Origin: Gammaproteobacteria bacterium
GTDB taxonomy: Bacteria > Pseudomonadota > Gammaproteobacteria > Ga0077536
Assembly (NCBI GenBank): GCA_016209015.1
Contig: JACQWY010000027.1
Coordinates: forward strand, 124,001 to 188,000
DNA: 64,000 nucleotides
Direction of reading: 5' to 3'
The notes beneath the pieces were generated by a model, which was not told the DNA's origin, ran no database searches, and worked only from the letters and a program-made list of their open reading frames with translations. Position numbers and translations under genes: made by a program. Each line of letters opens with the position of its first letter. Position 1 is the stretch's first letter. Of the stretch, positions 21,350 through 31,777 are shown piece after piece.

Positions 21350-21375
21350 GAGGCCCAACCCGACAGGAGTTGACC

Positions 21376-22293
21376 ATGACTGACGTAAGCATGCGCCAGA
21401 TGCTAGAGGCTGGCGTGCATTTCGGGCATCAGACCCGTTTCTGGCACCCCAAGATGGCCGAGTACATCTTCGGGGAACGCAACAAGATCCACATCATCAA
21501 TCTCGAAAAGACGCTCCCGCTGTTCAACGACGCCATGAACTTCATGGGTCGGCTCGCGGCGAAGCGCGGCAAGGTGCTGTTCGTCGGCACGAAGCGCGCG
21601 GCGCAGGAAGCGGTCCAGAGCGAAGCGGCACGCTGCGGCATGCCCTACGTGAACCGCCGCTGGCTCGGCGGCATGCTGACGAACTTCAAGACCGTCAAGC
21701 AATCGATCAAGCGTCTGAAGGATCTCGAGGGCGTGATCAACAGCGGCGGGCTAGACCGCGTGTCGAAGCGCGAAGCGCTCACGCTGCGCCGCGAGTACGA
21801 CAAGCTCAACCACGGTCTCGCCGGCATCAAGGACATGGAGCGCCTGCCCGACGCGCTGTTCGTGATCGACGTCGGCTACGAGCACATCGCGATCGCCGAG
21901 GCCGCGAAGCTCAAGATTCCGGTCATCGCGGTCGTCGACACGAACAGCAACCCGGATCACGTCGACTATGTGATCCCGGGCAACGACGACGCGATTCGCG
22001 CCATCAACCTCTATCTTCACGGCGCCGCAGAAGCGGTGATCGACGCACGTCTCACGCTGTCCGCGGCCGCCACCGGCGCTCAGGACGAGTTCGTGGAGCT
22101 CGACGAGTCCGGCGCGCCGGTCGTGCCGGATGGCGCCAAGCGCGACGAGCGCTCCGATCGCGGTGATGGCCGCGACGATCCGCGCCGCGGCAAGAAGAAG
22201 GTCACCGGCTCCAAGAAGAAGCCGATGGTCCGCAAGGTCCCCGGGCCACGCGCCGACACGCGCCCGCAGACCGACGGGGCGGGCGCGGAGTAA
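21376..22293 (+). CDS. rpsB: 30S ribosomal protein S2 with extended C-terminus
   Basis: A 305-residue S2. The family core (about 1-230) is standard: [50 protein letters not shown] and [24 protein letters not shown]. coli S2 has 241 residues; here about 70 more follow, highly charged and low in hydrophobics ([14 protein letters not shown], then [14 protein letters not shown]), probably disordered. The ATG at 21376 has AGGAG at 21364-21369 and matches the family start; the upstream in-frame start lies in the leader. S2 binds the 30S platform and is needed for S1 recruitment. It heads the operon, followed by an attenuator and tsf. Confidence 0.97.
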   Translation: MTDVSMRQMLEAGVHFGHQTRFWHPKMAEYIFGERNKIHIINLEKTLPLFNDAMNFMGRLAAKRGKVLFVGTKRAAQEAVQSEAARCGMPYVNRRWLGGMLTNFKTVKQSIKRLKDLEGVINSGGLDRVSKREALTLRREYDKLNHGLAGIKDMERLPDALFVIDVGYEHIAIAEAAKLKIPVIAVVDTNSNPDHVDYVIPGNDDAIRAINLYLHGAAEAVIDARLTLSAAATGAQDEFVELDESGAPVVPDGAKRDERSDRGDGRDDPRRGKKKVTGSKKKPMVRKVPGPRADTRPQTDGAGAE

Positions 22294-22303
22294 GCGCGCC
22301 CGG

Positions 22304-22333
22304 GCGGGCGCCCCGCGGCGCCCGCTTTTTTTT
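22304..22333 (+). terminator. Intrinsic terminator/attenuator between rpsB and tsf
   Basis: The stem GCGGGCGCC (22304-22312) pairs with 22317-22325 across a 4-base loop and is followed by eight T residues (22326-22333). It lies inside an operon, so it probably reduces rather than ends transcription into tsf, as in the E. coli rpsB-tsf operon. Confidence 0.9.
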
Positions 22334-22357
22334 CCAGTTTCTCGAGGATATTCAGGT

Positions 22358-23239
22358 ATGCAGATCACTGCTGCGCTCGTCAAAGAGCTCCGCGAACGTT
22401 CCGGCGCGGGCATGATGGAATGCAAGAGCGCGCTGGTCGCGACGAACGGCGACATCGAGGCGGCGTTCGAGCACCTCCGCAAGTCCGGCGCGGCGAAGGC
22501 CGCGAAGAAGGCCGGCCGCATCGCCGCCGAAGGCGCGATCGTCGTGCTGGAGAAGGGCAAGGTCGCCGTCATCGTCGAAGTGAACAGCGAGACCGATTTC
22601 GTCGCGAACGACGAGAATTTCGTGAAGTTCGCGAACGCCGTCGCCGACACCGTCATCACACAGGAGCCGGTCGACGTCGACGCGCTGAACGCGCTCACGC
22701 TGTCCGGTGCGGGCGAGACGGTCGAGACCGCGCGCCAGAACCTCGTCGCGAAGATCGGCGAGAACATTTCGGTGCGCCGCTTCGCGCGCGTCGAAGCCGT
22801 TGCGGGTGCGCTCGGCGCCTACCTGCACGGCAAGCGCATCGGCGTGCTCGTCGAGCTCGAAGGCGGTAGCGCGGAGCTCGCGAAGGACGTGGCGATGCAC
22901 GTCGCCGCGAGTAACCCGGTGTGCGTCGCCGAGAGCGACGTGCCGTCGGCGCTGCTCGAGAAGGAGCGCGAAATCCGCCTCGCGCAGGCCGCGCAGAGCG
23001 GCAAGCCGGCGGACATCGTGGAAAAGATGGTGACGGGCCAGATGAGGAAGTTCATCGCCGAGTCGACGCTGCTCGGCCAGGCGTTCGTGAAGGATCCGGA
23101 CACCACGGTCGGCAAGCTCGTCGCCAAGGCCGGCGCGAAGGTGCAGCGCTTCATCCGTTTCGAGGTGGGCGAGGGCATCGAGAAGAAGAGCGTCGATTTC
23201 GCCGAGGAAGTGGCCGCTCAGGCCCGCGCGGTGGAGTAA
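22358..23239 (+). CDS. tsf: Translation elongation factor Ts
   Basis: A 293-residue guanine nucleotide exchange factor for EF-Tu. The N-terminal UBA-like module [20 protein letters not shown], the core motif [11 protein letters not shown] that contacts EF-Tu (TDFV), and the dimerisation subdomain and C-terminal module ([22 protein letters not shown]) are all present. Length equals the gammaproteobacterial form (283-295). The ATG at 22358 is the family start. It follows rpsB across the attenuator and precedes pyrH by 4 bases. Confidence 0.97.
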   Translation: MQITAALVKELRERSGAGMMECKSALVATNGDIEAAFEHLRKSGAAKAAKKAGRIAAEGAIVVLEKGKVAVIVEVNSETDFVANDENFVKFANAVADTVITQEPVDVDALNALTLSGAGETVETARQNLVAKIGENISVRRFARVEAVAGALGAYLHGKRIGVLVELEGGSAELAKDVAMHVAASNPVCVAESDVPSALLEKEREIRLAQAAQSGKPADIVEKMVTGQMRKFIAESTLLGQAFVKDPDTTVGKLVAKAGAKVQRFIRFEVGEGIEKKSVDFAEEVAAQARAVE

Positions 23240-23243
23240 GCCG

Positions 23244-23978
23244 GTGACCGCCGACGAGCAGCATACGCCTCCAGTCTATCGCCGCGTCCTGATCAAGCTC
23301 AGCGGCGAAGCGCTGATGGGCGATCAGGACTACGGCATCGACCCCGCCGTGATTGCGCGCATCGCGACCGAAATACACGACCTCATCAAAGCCGGCGTGC
23401 AGGTCGCGATCGTGGTCGGCGGAGGCAACATCTTCCGGGGCGCGGGCCTTGCCGCGAAAGGCATGGATCGCGTCGCCGCCGACCAGATGGGCATGCTCGC
23501 CACCGTCATCAATGCGCTCGCCATGCAGGACGCACTGGAGCATCGCGGGATGTTCGCGCGCGTGATGTCCGCCATCAAGATCAACGAAGTGTGCGAGGAC
23601 TACATCCGTCGCCGCGCCGTGCGCCATCTCGAGAAGAAGCGCGTCGTGATCCTGGCGGCGGGCACCGGCAATCCGTTTTTCACCACCGACTCCGCAGCGA
23701 GCCTGCGCGCGATCGAAGTCAACGCGGATCTCATGATCAAGGCCACGAAAGTCGATGGCGTCTATTCGGCCGATCCGAAGAAGGTGCCGGACGCCGTCCG
23801 TTACGACGTGCTGCGCTACGACGAGGTCCTCGATCGCAAACTCGGCGTGATGGACGCGACCGCCGTGGTGCTGTGCCGGGACAACCACATGCCGCTGCGC
23901 GTCGTCGACATGACCGAGCCCGGAACCTTCGTGCGCGCGGCGCTCGGTGAGAACGTCGGTACGTTCGTCACAACATAG
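23244..23978 (+). CDS. pyrH: Uridylate kinase
   Basis: A 244-residue amino-acid-kinase-fold enzyme converting UMP to UDP with ATP, the committing step to UTP/CTP. Motifs are [13 protein letters not shown] at the phosphate site, [41 protein letters not shown] and [13 protein letters not shown]. Bacterial UMP kinases are hexameric, activated by GTP and inhibited by UTP. It starts with GTG at 23244 just after tsf; length matches E. coli PyrH (241). Confidence 0.97.
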   Translation: MTADEQHTPPVYRRVLIKLSGEALMGDQDYGIDPAVIARIATEIHDLIKAGVQVAIVVGGGNIFRGAGLAAKGMDRVAADQMGMLATVINALAMQDALEHRGMFARVMSAIKINEVCEDYIRRRAVRHLEKKRVVILAAGTGNPFFTTDSAASLRAIEVNADLMIKATKVDGVYSADPKKVPDAVRYDVLRYDEVLDRKLGVMDATAVVLCRDNHMPLRVVDMTEPGTFVRAALGENVGTFVTT

Positions 23979-23987
23979 GGACACGCC

Positions 23988-24545
23988 ATGATCCGAGACA
24001 TCATCAAGGACGCGCAGCAGCGCATGGACAAGTCCATCGAAGCCTTCAAGCTCGAGCTCGCGAAGATCCGCACCGGCCGCGCCCACCCGAGCCTGCTCGA
24101 TCACGTGTCGGTCGACTATTACGGCACGCCGACACCGATCACGCGCGCCGCGAACGTCGTCGTCGAAGACGCGCGCACGCTGACGATCTCGGCCTGGGAC
24201 AAGGCCATGGTGAACATCATCGAGCGCGCGATCCTGGAATCCGACCTCGGGCTCAATCCGAACACTGCAGGCACGGTCATCCGCGTGCCGATCCCGCCGC
24301 TCACCGAGCAGCGCCGGAAGGATCTCGTGAAGGTCATCAAGGCCGAGGCCGAACACGCCCGCGTCGCCGTGCGCAATATCCGCCGCGACGCGATCGCCGA
24401 TTTGAAGGATCTCCTCAAGGAAAAGGAAATCTCCGAAGACGACGAGCGCAAAGGCCAGGACGAGGTCCAGAAGCTGACGGACGCCCACGTCAAGAAGATC
24501 GACGAGATGCTGTCGGCCAAAGAACACGAGCTGATGGAAATCTGA
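23988..24545 (+). CDS. frr: Ribosome recycling factor
   Basis: A 185-residue tRNA-mimic protein that, with EF-G, splits post-termination ribosomes. Family blocks are [49 protein letters not shown] and the final helix with [17 protein letters not shown]. Length is exactly that of E. coli RRF. The ATG at 23988 lies 9 bases after pyrH, in the standard tsf-pyrH-frr-uppS order. Confidence 0.98.
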   Translation: MIRDIIKDAQQRMDKSIEAFKLELAKIRTGRAHPSLLDHVSVDYYGTPTPITRAANVVVEDARTLTISAWDKAMVNIIERAILESDLGLNPNTAGTVIRVPIPPLTEQRRKDLVKVIKAEAEHARVAVRNIRRDAIADLKDLLKEKEISEDDERKGQDEVQKLTDAHVKKIDEMLSAKEHELMEI

Positions 24546-24562
24546 GGCCGGACGTCCGATCC

Positions 24563-25315
24563 ATGCGCAACGGTCTGCCGCGCCACGTGGCTATCATCAT
24601 GGACGGCAACGGGCGCTGGGCGAAACGGCGTCAACTGCCGCGCATCGCGGGCCACCGCGCAGGTGTCGAGAATGTCCGTACGGTCGTGCGCCGCTGCGCC
24701 GAGCTCGGCATCGAGGTGCTGACGCTCTTCGCGTTCTCGAGCGAGAACTGGCGCCGGCCGCCGACCGAAGTGCGCCTCCTGATGGATCTCTTCGTGATGG
24801 CTCTCGACCAGGAGGCGGCAAAGCTCCACGAGAACGGGATCCGCCTCCAGGTCATCGGTGACCGGACGGCGTTTCCGAAGCGCCTGCAGCGCACGATCGC
24901 CTCGGCCGAGGCACTGACCCGCGACAACCGCGCGCTGACCCTCGTCATCGCCGCGAATTACGGTGGACGCTGGGATATCGCCCAGGCCGCGCGCAAGCTC
25001 GCGGAGGACGTACGCGCCGGCACGCTGGAGCCGGCCGACATCACCCCGGAGGCGCTTTCGCCGCACCTCTGTCTGAGCGGCCTGCCCGAGCCCGATCTCT
25101 TCATCCGCTCCGGCGGCGAGGAGCGGATCAGCAATTACCTGCTCTGGCAACTCGCCTACACCGAGCTGTATTTCACCGACTGCCTCTGGCCGGATTTCGA
25201 CGCAGCGCAATTCGAAGTTGCGCTCGAAAGTTACGCCTGCCGGCAACGGCGTTTCGGCATGACGGGCGACCAGGTCGAGGGCCGGGAAGCCCCGGCGGCG
25301 GTGCCCGGCGTATGA
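24563..25315 (+). CDS. uppS: Undecaprenyl diphosphate synthase (cis-isoprenyl transferase)
   Basis: A 250-residue cis-prenyltransferase adding eight isoprene units to farnesyl diphosphate to make the C55 carrier for peptidoglycan and O-antigen. HVAIIMDGNGRWAKRRQLPRIAGHRAG holds the catalytic Asp and FPP-binding residues; FAFSSENWRRP and the C-terminal RSGGEERISNYLLWQLAYTELYF are diagnostic. Mg-dependent and cytosolic at the membrane face. Length fits (E. coli 253). The ATG at 24563 begins directly at the family N-terminus; cdsA follows 43 bases later. Confidence 0.97.
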   Translation: MRNGLPRHVAIIMDGNGRWAKRRQLPRIAGHRAGVENVRTVVRRCAELGIEVLTLFAFSSENWRRPPTEVRLLMDLFVMALDQEAAKLHENGIRLQVIGDRTAFPKRLQRTIASAEALTRDNRALTLVIAANYGGRWDIAQAARKLAEDVRAGTLEPADITPEALSPHLCLSGLPEPDLFIRSGGEERISNYLLWQLAYTELYFTDCLWPDFDAAQFEVALESYACRQRRFGMTGDQVEGREAPAAVPGV

Positions 25316-25358
25316 ACCGGGCACGGGCGTCCGCTCCCGTGCCGGTCGATCCTTCCGC

Positions 25359-26177
25359 ATGGTGAATCCGCGCTACGTCACGGCGGCCGTGCTCGCGCCG
25401 GCCGTCCTGGCCGGCATGTTGTGGCTGCCGACCGCGGGGCTCGCGGCACTCTTCGGTTTCTTCCTCCTCGTCGGCGCCTGGGAATGGGCGGCGCTCGGCG
25501 GTTTCGAATCTTCGACCTCGCGCCTGGTCTACACGGTTCTGACCGGCGTGCTCGCGGCCGCGTGTTACCCGACGCTGCTCCCCGCGGCCGCGCCGGGCGT
25601 GGTATTCGCCCTCGCGAGTGTCTGGTGGGCGGTCGCGGGCGCCCTGATCGTCCTGTATCAGGTGAGCGGAGTGACGTGGTTGCGGGGTCCGGTCCAATTG
25701 AGCATCATCGGCTGGTGCGCGCTTCTGCCGGCCTGGCTCGGGATATTGTGGCTGCACGCTCGCAGCCCCGGTCTGCTGATCGGTCTGTTCCTGCTGATCT
25801 GGCTGGCCGATACAGCGGCTTATCTGGGCGGCCGGCGCTGGGGCAAACGCAAGCTCGCCTCGCGAGTCAGCCCGGGCAAGACCTGGTTCGGCGTCGCTTC
25901 GGCGGTCGTCGCGGTCGCCGCGGCCGCGGGTGTCGCGGCCTTCGTCTGGACGCCGCTCGCGGCGCACCGGCCGCTCGCGATGGTCGGCGCCGCGCTGACG
26001 GTGGTGGCGGCCGTCATCGGTGATTTATTCGAGAGCCTCGTCAAGCGCCGACGCGGGGTGAAGGACAGCGGCAATCTGCTGCCGGGACACGGCGGGGTGC
26101 TCGATCGCATCGACAGCCTGCTCGCCGCGGCACCGATCTATGCCTACGGCGTGAACAAGGTGGTGCATCTGTTGTGA
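25359..26177 (+). CDS. cdsA: Phosphatidate cytidylyltransferase
   Basis: A 272-residue polytopic inner membrane enzyme making CDP-diacylglycerol, the precursor of all phospholipids. Seven to eight hydrophobic spans are visible. The C-terminal CTP_transf_1 signature is complete: [10 protein letters not shown], then [33 protein letters not shown] with the essential acidic residues. The ATG at 25359 is used; the gene ends in GTGA overlap with dxr. Confidence 0.95.
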   Translation: MVNPRYVTAAVLAPAVLAGMLWLPTAGLAALFGFFLLVGAWEWAALGGFESSTSRLVYTVLTGVLAAACYPTLLPAAAPGVVFALASVWWAVAGALIVLYQVSGVTWLRGPVQLSIIGWCALLPAWLGILWLHARSPGLLIGLFLLIWLADTAAYLGGRRWGKRKLASRVSPGKTWFGVASAVVAVAAAAGVAAFVWTPLAAHRPLAMVGAALTVVAAVIGDLFESLVKRRRGVKDSGNLLPGHGGVLDRIDSLLAAAPIYAYGVNKVVHLL

Positions 26178-27355
26178 TAGGACTTGCCATACTCGGTTCG
26201 ACAGGAACGATCGGCGTCAATACCCTCGACGTCGTGCGGCGCCATGCCGGGCGCTTCGAGGTCATCGCGCTCACCGCGAACCGCAACGTCGCCGGGTTGC
26301 TCGAGCAGTGCCGCGAATGGCGCCCGCGCTTCGCCGTCATGGTCGATCAGGGCGCGGCGGCGGAGCTCGTACACGCCTGCCGCTCCGCGGGGCTGCCGAC
26401 GGAGGTGCTCGCGGGCGAGGAGGGCCTCTGCGTCGTCGCCGCCCATGCCGACGTCCGCTACGTCATGGCGGGCATCGTGGGGGCTGCGGGACTCCTGCCG
26501 AACCTCGCGGCGGCGCGCGCCGGCAAGCGCGTCATGCTCGCGAACAAGGAATCGCTCGTCATGTCCGGGGCGCTGTTCATGGATGCGGTCAAGGCGAGCG
26601 GTGCCGAGCTCCTGCCGATCGACAGCGAGCACAACGCCGTCTTTCAATGCATGCCCCCGGATTTCGAGCGCGGACTCGCCACGCGCGGCGTCACGCGCAT
26701 CCTGCTCACGGCTTCAGGCGGCCCGTTCCGCGCCACGCCGATCGAGCAGCTCGAGCACGTCACGCCGGAGCAGGCCTGCGCTCATCCGAACTGGGTCATG
26801 GGCCGCAAGATTTCCGTCGACTCCGCGACGATGATGAACAAGGGGCTCGAGATCATCGAGGCCTGCTGGCTCTTCGGCACGGGACCGGAGCGCATCGACG
26901 TCGTCATCCATCCGCAGAGCGTGATTCATTCCATGGTCGAATACGTCGACGGCTCCGTGCTGGCGCAGCTCGGCAATCCGGACATGCGTACGCCGATCGC
27001 CTACGCGCTCGGCTGGCCGGAACGCTGCGTGTCGGGCGTCGGCGCGCTCGATCTGTTCACGGTGAAGAAGCTCGATTTCGAAGCGCCGGACGACGTGCGC
27101 TTTCCCTGTCTGCGGCTGGCGCGCGAAGCGATGGCGACGGGCGGCACCGCGTCCGCGATTCTGAACGCCGCGAACGAGGAGGCCGTCGCCGCCTTCCTCG
27201 ATCGGCGGCTGAAGTTCACGCACATCCCGCGGCTCGTAGGGGATGCGCTCGCCGCGTTGCCGGCGCGGCCGGCGGACACACTCGAGATCGTGCTCGAAGA
27301 CGACCGCCGGGCGCGCGAGTTCGCGCACGCCGCGCTGCGGGGTCTCGCGGCGTGA
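26174..27355 (+). CDS. dxr: 1-deoxy-D-xylulose 5-phosphate reductoisomerase
   Basis: A 393-residue NADPH-dependent enzyme, first committed step of the MEP isoprenoid pathway and target of fosmidomycin. The NADPH-binding start [31 protein letters not shown], the metal/substrate site [19 protein letters not shown] and [23 protein letters not shown]-like ([15 protein letters not shown]) are intact. It starts at GTG 26174, overlapping the cdsA stop, and ends in GTGA overlap with rseP. It feeds UppS in the same operon through IPP. Confidence 0.97.
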   Translation: MIGLAILGSTGTIGVNTLDVVRRHAGRFEVIALTANRNVAGLLEQCREWRPRFAVMVDQGAAAELVHACRSAGLPTEVLAGEEGLCVVAAHADVRYVMAGIVGAAGLLPNLAAARAGKRVMLANKESLVMSGALFMDAVKASGAELLPIDSEHNAVFQCMPPDFERGLATRGVTRILLTASGGPFRATPIEQLEHVTPEQACAHPNWVMGRKISVDSATMMNKGLEIIEACWLFGTGPERIDVVIHPQSVIHSMVEYVDGSVLAQLGNPDMRTPIAYALGWPERCVSGVGALDLFTVKKLDFEAPDDVRFPCLRLAREAMATGGTASAILNAANEEAVAAFLDRRLKFTHIPRLVGDALAALPARPADTLEIVLEDDRRAREFAHAALRGLAA

Positions 27356-28719
27356 GCTCCTTCCTCCAGACCGCCGCGGCCTTCGTCTTCGCGCTCGGCG
27401 TGCTGGTGAGCGTCCACGAATACGGACATTTCTGGGTCGCGCGCCGGCTCGGCGTGAAAATCCTCCGCTTCTCGCTCGGTTTCGGCAAACCGCTCTGGCT
27501 GCGCCGCTTCGGGCCGGACGGCACCGAGTTCGCCGTGGCCTCGATCCCGCTCGGCGGCTACGTGCGGATGCTCGACGAGCGCGAGGGGCCGGTCGCGCCC
27601 GAGGAGCGCGCCCGGGCATTCAATACCCAGTCGCTGTCGGTGCGCGCCGCCATCGTCCTCGCCGGACCGCTCGCGAACTTCGCGTTCGCCTTCGTCGCCT
27701 ACTGGATGATGTATCTCGCGGGCGTCAGCGGACCGCGGCCGATCATCGGCGAAGTCGAGCCGGCGTCCATCGCCTACGAAGCCGGACTCCGCAGCGGTTT
27801 TGAGATCACCGCCGTCGACGGCCGGGAGACGCACACCTGGGACAACATGTTCCGCTCCTCGATTCGCGCGGTGCTCGACCGCCGCACCGTCGAGCTCACG
27901 GTGCAGACGACCGACGGCGGTTCGGCCATCGTGCGCCTTGGCTTCGCGGGCGTCTCGCTCGACGACGTCACGCAGGGCGACTTCTTCGCGAAAGTCGGCT
28001 TCCGGCCGTTCCGCCCCGAGATTCCGCCCGTGCTCGGCAAGGTGTTGGCAGGGGAGCCCGCGGCGCGTGCCGGTCTCTTGGCAGGCGATCGCGTGGTGAG
28101 CGCGGACGGCAAGCCCATCGACGACTGGTTCCACTGGGTCGATTACATCGTCAAGCATCCCGAGCAGCCGATCGCGGTCGTCGTCCGGCGCGGCAGCCGG
28201 GACGTCGCCGTGACGGTCGTGCCGCGCCTCGACGAAGAGAAGGGCGTGAAGCGCGGGCGGATCGGCGCGGAGCTCGATCGCGCTGCCGTGCCGAAGGAGA
28301 GCGTGCCGCTCGGGACCGAGCGCTATTCGCTGTTCGCGGCGGCGGGCCGTGGCGCCGAGGCGGTCGCGGACACGACGGTCACGACGCTGAAATTCCTGGG
28401 CCGCATGCTGGTCCGCGAAGCGTCGCTGCAGAACCTGAGCGGACCGATCAGCATCGCGCAGATCGCGGGCCAGTCGGCGCAGCTCGGCCCCTCGCGCTTC
28501 CTCGAATTCCTCGGTCTCGTGAGCGTCAGTCTGGGCGTCCTCAACCTCATGCCGATCCCGATGCTCGACGGCGGACACTTGCTCTATTACCTGATAGAAT
28601 CCATTATGCGCAGGCCGATGCCGGAGACTGTTCAAGTATATGGTCAACAAGTCGGCATGCTGCTGCTGCTGGGGCTCATGGGGCTGGCGATGTACTTCGA
28701 CATCATGCGCATCCTGTAG
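27352..28719 (+). CDS. rseP: Site-2 protease RseP (inner membrane zinc metalloprotease)
   Basis: A 455-residue intramembrane protease that cleaves RseA after DegS and so releases sigma-E, and degrades remnant signal peptides. The active-site HEYGH (His22, Glu23, His26) lies in the first span, and the second zinc motif [13 protein letters not shown] near the C-terminus. Two PDZ domains occupy about 115-310 ([14 protein letters not shown] and [16 protein letters not shown]). The start GTG at 27352 overlaps the dxr stop; an in-frame extension reads back through dxr but is not credible. It sits directly upstream of bamA, a classic envelope stress context. Confidence 0.96.
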   Translation: MSSFLQTAAAFVFALGVLVSVHEYGHFWVARRLGVKILRFSLGFGKPLWLRRFGPDGTEFAVASIPLGGYVRMLDEREGPVAPEERARAFNTQSLSVRAAIVLAGPLANFAFAFVAYWMMYLAGVSGPRPIIGEVEPASIAYEAGLRSGFEITAVDGRETHTWDNMFRSSIRAVLDRRTVELTVQTTDGGSAIVRLGFAGVSLDDVTQGDFFAKVGFRPFRPEIPPVLGKVLAGEPAARAGLLAGDRVVSADGKPIDDWFHWVDYIVKHPEQPIAVVVRRGSRDVAVTVVPRLDEEKGVKRGRIGAELDRAAVPKESVPLGTERYSLFAAAGRGAEAVADTTVTTLKFLGRMLVREASLQNLSGPISIAQIAGQSAQLGPSRFLEFLGLVSVSLGVLNLMPIPMLDGGHLLYYLIESIMRRPMPETVQVYGQQVGMLLLLGLMGLAMYFDIMRIL

Positions 28720-28805
28720 GAGAACGACGAACGGCAGTGCGCGTACGCGGTCGCTCTCGGTCGGGCTGATAGACGCTGGTGACAAAGAAAGAACAATACA
28801 GATAA

Positions 28806-31100
28806 ATGCTGAAATCCCTCGCTAAACGCTGGGTGCCGTTGGCTGCGTTGTTGTTGGTTTCGCGGCTGGCATTCGGGGTCGATACCTTCATAGTTGACGA
28901 CATCCGCGTAGAAGGGCTGTCCCGGATCTCTCCCGGTACGGTGTTCAACTATCTCCCCATCACGGTCGGCGACAAGGTCGACGACCAGAAAGTGCAGGAC
29001 GCGGTCCGCGCCCTGTACAAGACCGGCTTCTTCCGCGACGTCCGACTCGAGCGCGACAACGACGTGCTCGTCGTCATCGTCTCGGAGCGCGAGTCGATCG
29101 CCGACATCACCTTCGAAGGCAACAAGGCGATCAAGACCGACGATCTCCTGAAGGGTCTGAAGGACATCGGCTTCGCGAAAGGCGAGGTCTACAACGAGTC
29201 GAAGCTCGACAAGGTCACGCAGGAGCTCCGCCGTCAGTACTACGCGAACGGCAAGTACGGCGTGAAGATCGACTCGAAGGTGATCCCGATCGATCAGAAC
29301 AGTCTCTCGATCGCCTTCAAGATCCAGGAAGGCGAGGCGGCACGGATCAAGGAAATCAACATCGTCGGCAACAAGGTCTTCTCCGACAAGGAGATTCTCA
29401 AGGGCTTCAAGCTCACGACGCCGAACTGGATATCCTGGTTCACGAAGGACGACCAGTATTCCAAGCAGAAGCTCGGCGGCGATCTCGAGACGATGCGCTC
29501 GCTCTACCAGGACAACGGCTACATCAATTTCACGGTCGAGTCGACGCAGGTCTCGATCACGCCCGACAAGTCCGACGTCTACATCACGGTCAACATCGAC
29601 GAGGGCGAGAAGTTCACGGTGGGCGACGTCAAGATCGCAGGCCGGCTCATCGTCGACGAGAAGGTGCTGTTCAAGCTCGTCCAGACCCAGAGCGGGGGGG
29701 TCTTCTCCCGCAAGCAGCTCACCGCGACCAGCAAGGACATCACGGACCGTCTCGGAGACGAGGGCTATGCGTTCGCGAACGTGAACGCGATCCCGAAGGT
29801 CGACAATGCGACGAAGACCGTCGCGGTGACGTATTTCATCGACCCGGGCCAGCGCGTGTACGTGCGCCGGATCAGCTTCGTCGGCAATGCCAAGACGCGC
29901 GACGAGGTCATGCGTCGCGAGATGCGTCAGCTCGAAGGCGGCTGGATCTCGACGAAGATGGTCGAACGTTCGAAAGTGCGCCTGCAGCGCCTCGGCTACT
30001 TCGAGGAAGTGAACGTCGAGACGCCGGCGGTACCGGGCATGACGGATCAGGTCGACGTCAACTTCACCGTGAAGGAACGTCCCTCCGGCAATCTGCTCCT
30101 CGGTCTCGGCTTCTCGCAATCGCAGGGTCTGATATTCAATACGAACGTCACCCAGGACAACTTCCTCGGCAGCGGCAAGAGCGTGAGCTTCGCGTTCAAC
30201 AACAGCGACATCAACCGCACGTTCAAGCTCGGTTACATGAATCCGTACTGGACGATCGACGGCGTGAGCCGGGGTTTCAACGTCGGCTACCAGGAAACGG
30301 ACGCGAGCGAAGGCCTGATCACCCGATTCACCTCGCGGACCGCCTCCGCCGGCATGAACTTCGGCATCCCGATCACCGAGTACAACTACATCGGCACGGG
30401 CGCGTCGTTCGAGGCGACGCACATCGGCACGAACCCGCTGTTCCTCGCCCCCGAGGTCGCGGGCTTCATCGCCGACGAGGGCGCGAGCTTCAAGACCGTG
30501 CGCCTGAACGCCTCGTTCTCCTACGACACGCGCAATTCCGCGATCTTCCCGACGAAGGGTGTGTTCGATCAGATCAGCGCGGAAGTGGCGGTGCCCGGCG
30601 GCGACCTGACGTTCTACAAGCTCTTCCTCGACTCGCGCATCCTCATTCCGCTCGTCAAGGAATACGTGCTCGTGTTCAAGGGCAACGTCGGCTATGGCGA
30701 TTCCTACGGCGACACGAAGCAGTTGCCGTTCTTCGAGAACTTCTACGGCGGCGGTCCGCGTTCGGTACGCGGCTTCGAGGAGAACTCGCTCGGCCCGCAG
30801 GATATCTACACGCGGTCGCTCGGTGGCGATCTGGAGCTCGTCGGCAATGCCGAGCTCGTCATTCCCGTGCCGTTCCTCTCCGAAATCAAATCCGTCCGGC
30901 TCAGCGGCTTCTACGATGCCGGCAATATCTATGGCGCAGGCCAGGACGTGACGTTCCGGAGCATCCGCATGTCGGCGGGGCTTGCGGGTATGTGGGTATC
31001 GCCGTTCGGTCTGATTTCTGTTAGTTTCGCCGAGCCGTTCCACACCCAGTCCCAGGACAAGATCCAGCGGTTCCAGTTCACCTTCGGCACCACGTTTTAG
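28806..31100 (+). CDS. bamA: Outer membrane protein assembly factor BamA
   Basis: A 764-residue Omp85 protein, the essential insertase for outer membrane beta-barrels. The signal peptide (about 1-23, cleavage after FG) is followed by five POTRA domains (about 24-420; the first begins FIVDDIRVEGLSRISPGTVFNYLPI), then a 16-strand barrel. The loop 6 motif VRGFEENSLGPQD (VRGF) and terminal strand ending RFQFTFGTTF with the C-terminal Phe are present. Length is slightly shorter than E. coli BamA (810). The Shine-Dalgarno before ATG 28806 is weak. Its neighbours rseP and skp form the usual outer membrane biogenesis group. Confidence 0.97.
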   Translation: MLKSLAKRWVPLAALLLVSRLAFGVDTFIVDDIRVEGLSRISPGTVFNYLPITVGDKVDDQKVQDAVRALYKTGFFRDVRLERDNDVLVVIVSERESIADITFEGNKAIKTDDLLKGLKDIGFAKGEVYNESKLDKVTQELRRQYYANGKYGVKIDSKVIPIDQNSLSIAFKIQEGEAARIKEINIVGNKVFSDKEILKGFKLTTPNWISWFTKDDQYSKQKLGGDLETMRSLYQDNGYINFTVESTQVSITPDKSDVYITVNIDEGEKFTVGDVKIAGRLIVDEKVLFKLVQTQSGGVFSRKQLTATSKDITDRLGDEGYAFANVNAIPKVDNATKTVAVTYFIDPGQRVYVRRISFVGNAKTRDEVMRREMRQLEGGWISTKMVERSKVRLQRLGYFEEVNVETPAVPGMTDQVDVNFTVKERPSGNLLLGLGFSQSQGLIFNTNVTQDNFLGSGKSVSFAFNNSDINRTFKLGYMNPYWTIDGVSRGFNVGYQETDASEGLITRFTSRTASAGMNFGIPITEYNYIGTGASFEATHIGTNPLFLAPEVAGFIADEGASFKTVRLNASFSYDTRNSAIFPTKGVFDQISAEVAVPGGDLTFYKLFLDSRILIPLVKEYVLVFKGNVGYGDSYGDTKQLPFFENFYGGGPRSVRGFEENSLGPQDIYTRSLGGDLELVGNAELVIPVPFLSEIKSVRLSGFYDAGNIYGAGQDVTFRSIRMSAGLAGMWVSPFGLISVSFAEPFHTQSQDKIQRFQFTFGTTF

Positions 31101-31177
31101 GGCTGGTCGGAATTTGCTTACAATAGCCCGACTTAGAGCTGTCCCAACCTAGAAATCATCAGCACTGGAGCAATGCT

Positions 31178-31702
31178 TTGTTTATGGTCAACCTCAGACG
31201 CGCTTTAATCGTGCTCACCGGCACGCTCGCCCTGTCCAGCCCGGCATTTGCCGCCGACTACAAGATCGGCGTGATCAATGCCGACCTGGTACTGCAGTCC
31301 GCACCCCAGTTCGCGGCGATGAAGAAGAAGCTCGAGCAGGAATTCGCGTCGCGCGACAAGGCGCTCGTCGAGGCCCAGAAAGAACTCAAGGGGCTCGAGG
31401 ATCGTGCGCAGAAGGACGGCTCGATCATGAGCGAGAGCGAACGGACCCGCACCGAGAAGGACATCATGAAGAAGCGGCGCGATCTGAAGCGCCAGTACGA
31501 CGAGTTCCGTGAAGACGTGAACCTGCGTCAGAACGAGGAGACCGGCAAGGTCAACGCGGAAATCCTGAAGGCGGTTCAGCAGATTGCGCAGGAGCAGAAG
31601 TTCGACATCGTGCTCGGCCCGGGCGTGATCTTCGCGAGCAAGACGGTCGACATGACCGACCAGGTCATCCAGAAGCTCAAAGGTGGCGGCGCGGACAAGT
31701 AA
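31178..31702 (+). CDS. skp: Periplasmic chaperone Skp/OmpH
   Basis: A 174-residue holdase of unfolded outer membrane proteins. A signal peptide (cleavage near SPAFA|ADYKIG) is followed by a short beta body and long charged coiled-coil helices (about 45-140, many K/E/R), which make the trimeric tentacles, then FDIVLGPGVIFASKTVDMTDQVIQKL typical of OmpH. TTG at 31178 is 7 bases after GGAG (31167-31170); the alternative ATG at 31184 is two codons later with poorer spacing. Both give the same mature protein. It lies between bamA and lpxD as in other gammaproteobacteria. Confidence 0.93.
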   Translation: MFMVNLRRALIVLTGTLALSSPAFAADYKIGVINADLVLQSAPQFAAMKKKLEQEFASRDKALVEAQKELKGLEDRAQKDGSIMSESERTRTEKDIMKKRRDLKRQYDEFREDVNLRQNEETGKVNAEILKAVQQIAQEQKFDIVLGPGVIFASKTVDMTDQVIQKLKGGGADK

Positions 31703-31714
31703 GTCCCGGACGCC

Positions 31715-31754
31715 GCCGGCCGGTCCGCCCGCTCCGCGCGGTGGTCCGGCCGGC
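31715..31754 (+). other. GC-rich hairpin between skp and lpxD
   Basis: GCCGGCCGG (31715-31723) pairs perfectly with 31746-31754 across a 22-base loop. There is no T-tract, so it is not a normal terminator. It may be a processing or attenuation site, or fortuitous in GC-rich DNA. Confidence 0.4.
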
Positions 31755-31777
31755 AACTCCCGCCGGCAGCCGAGGGC

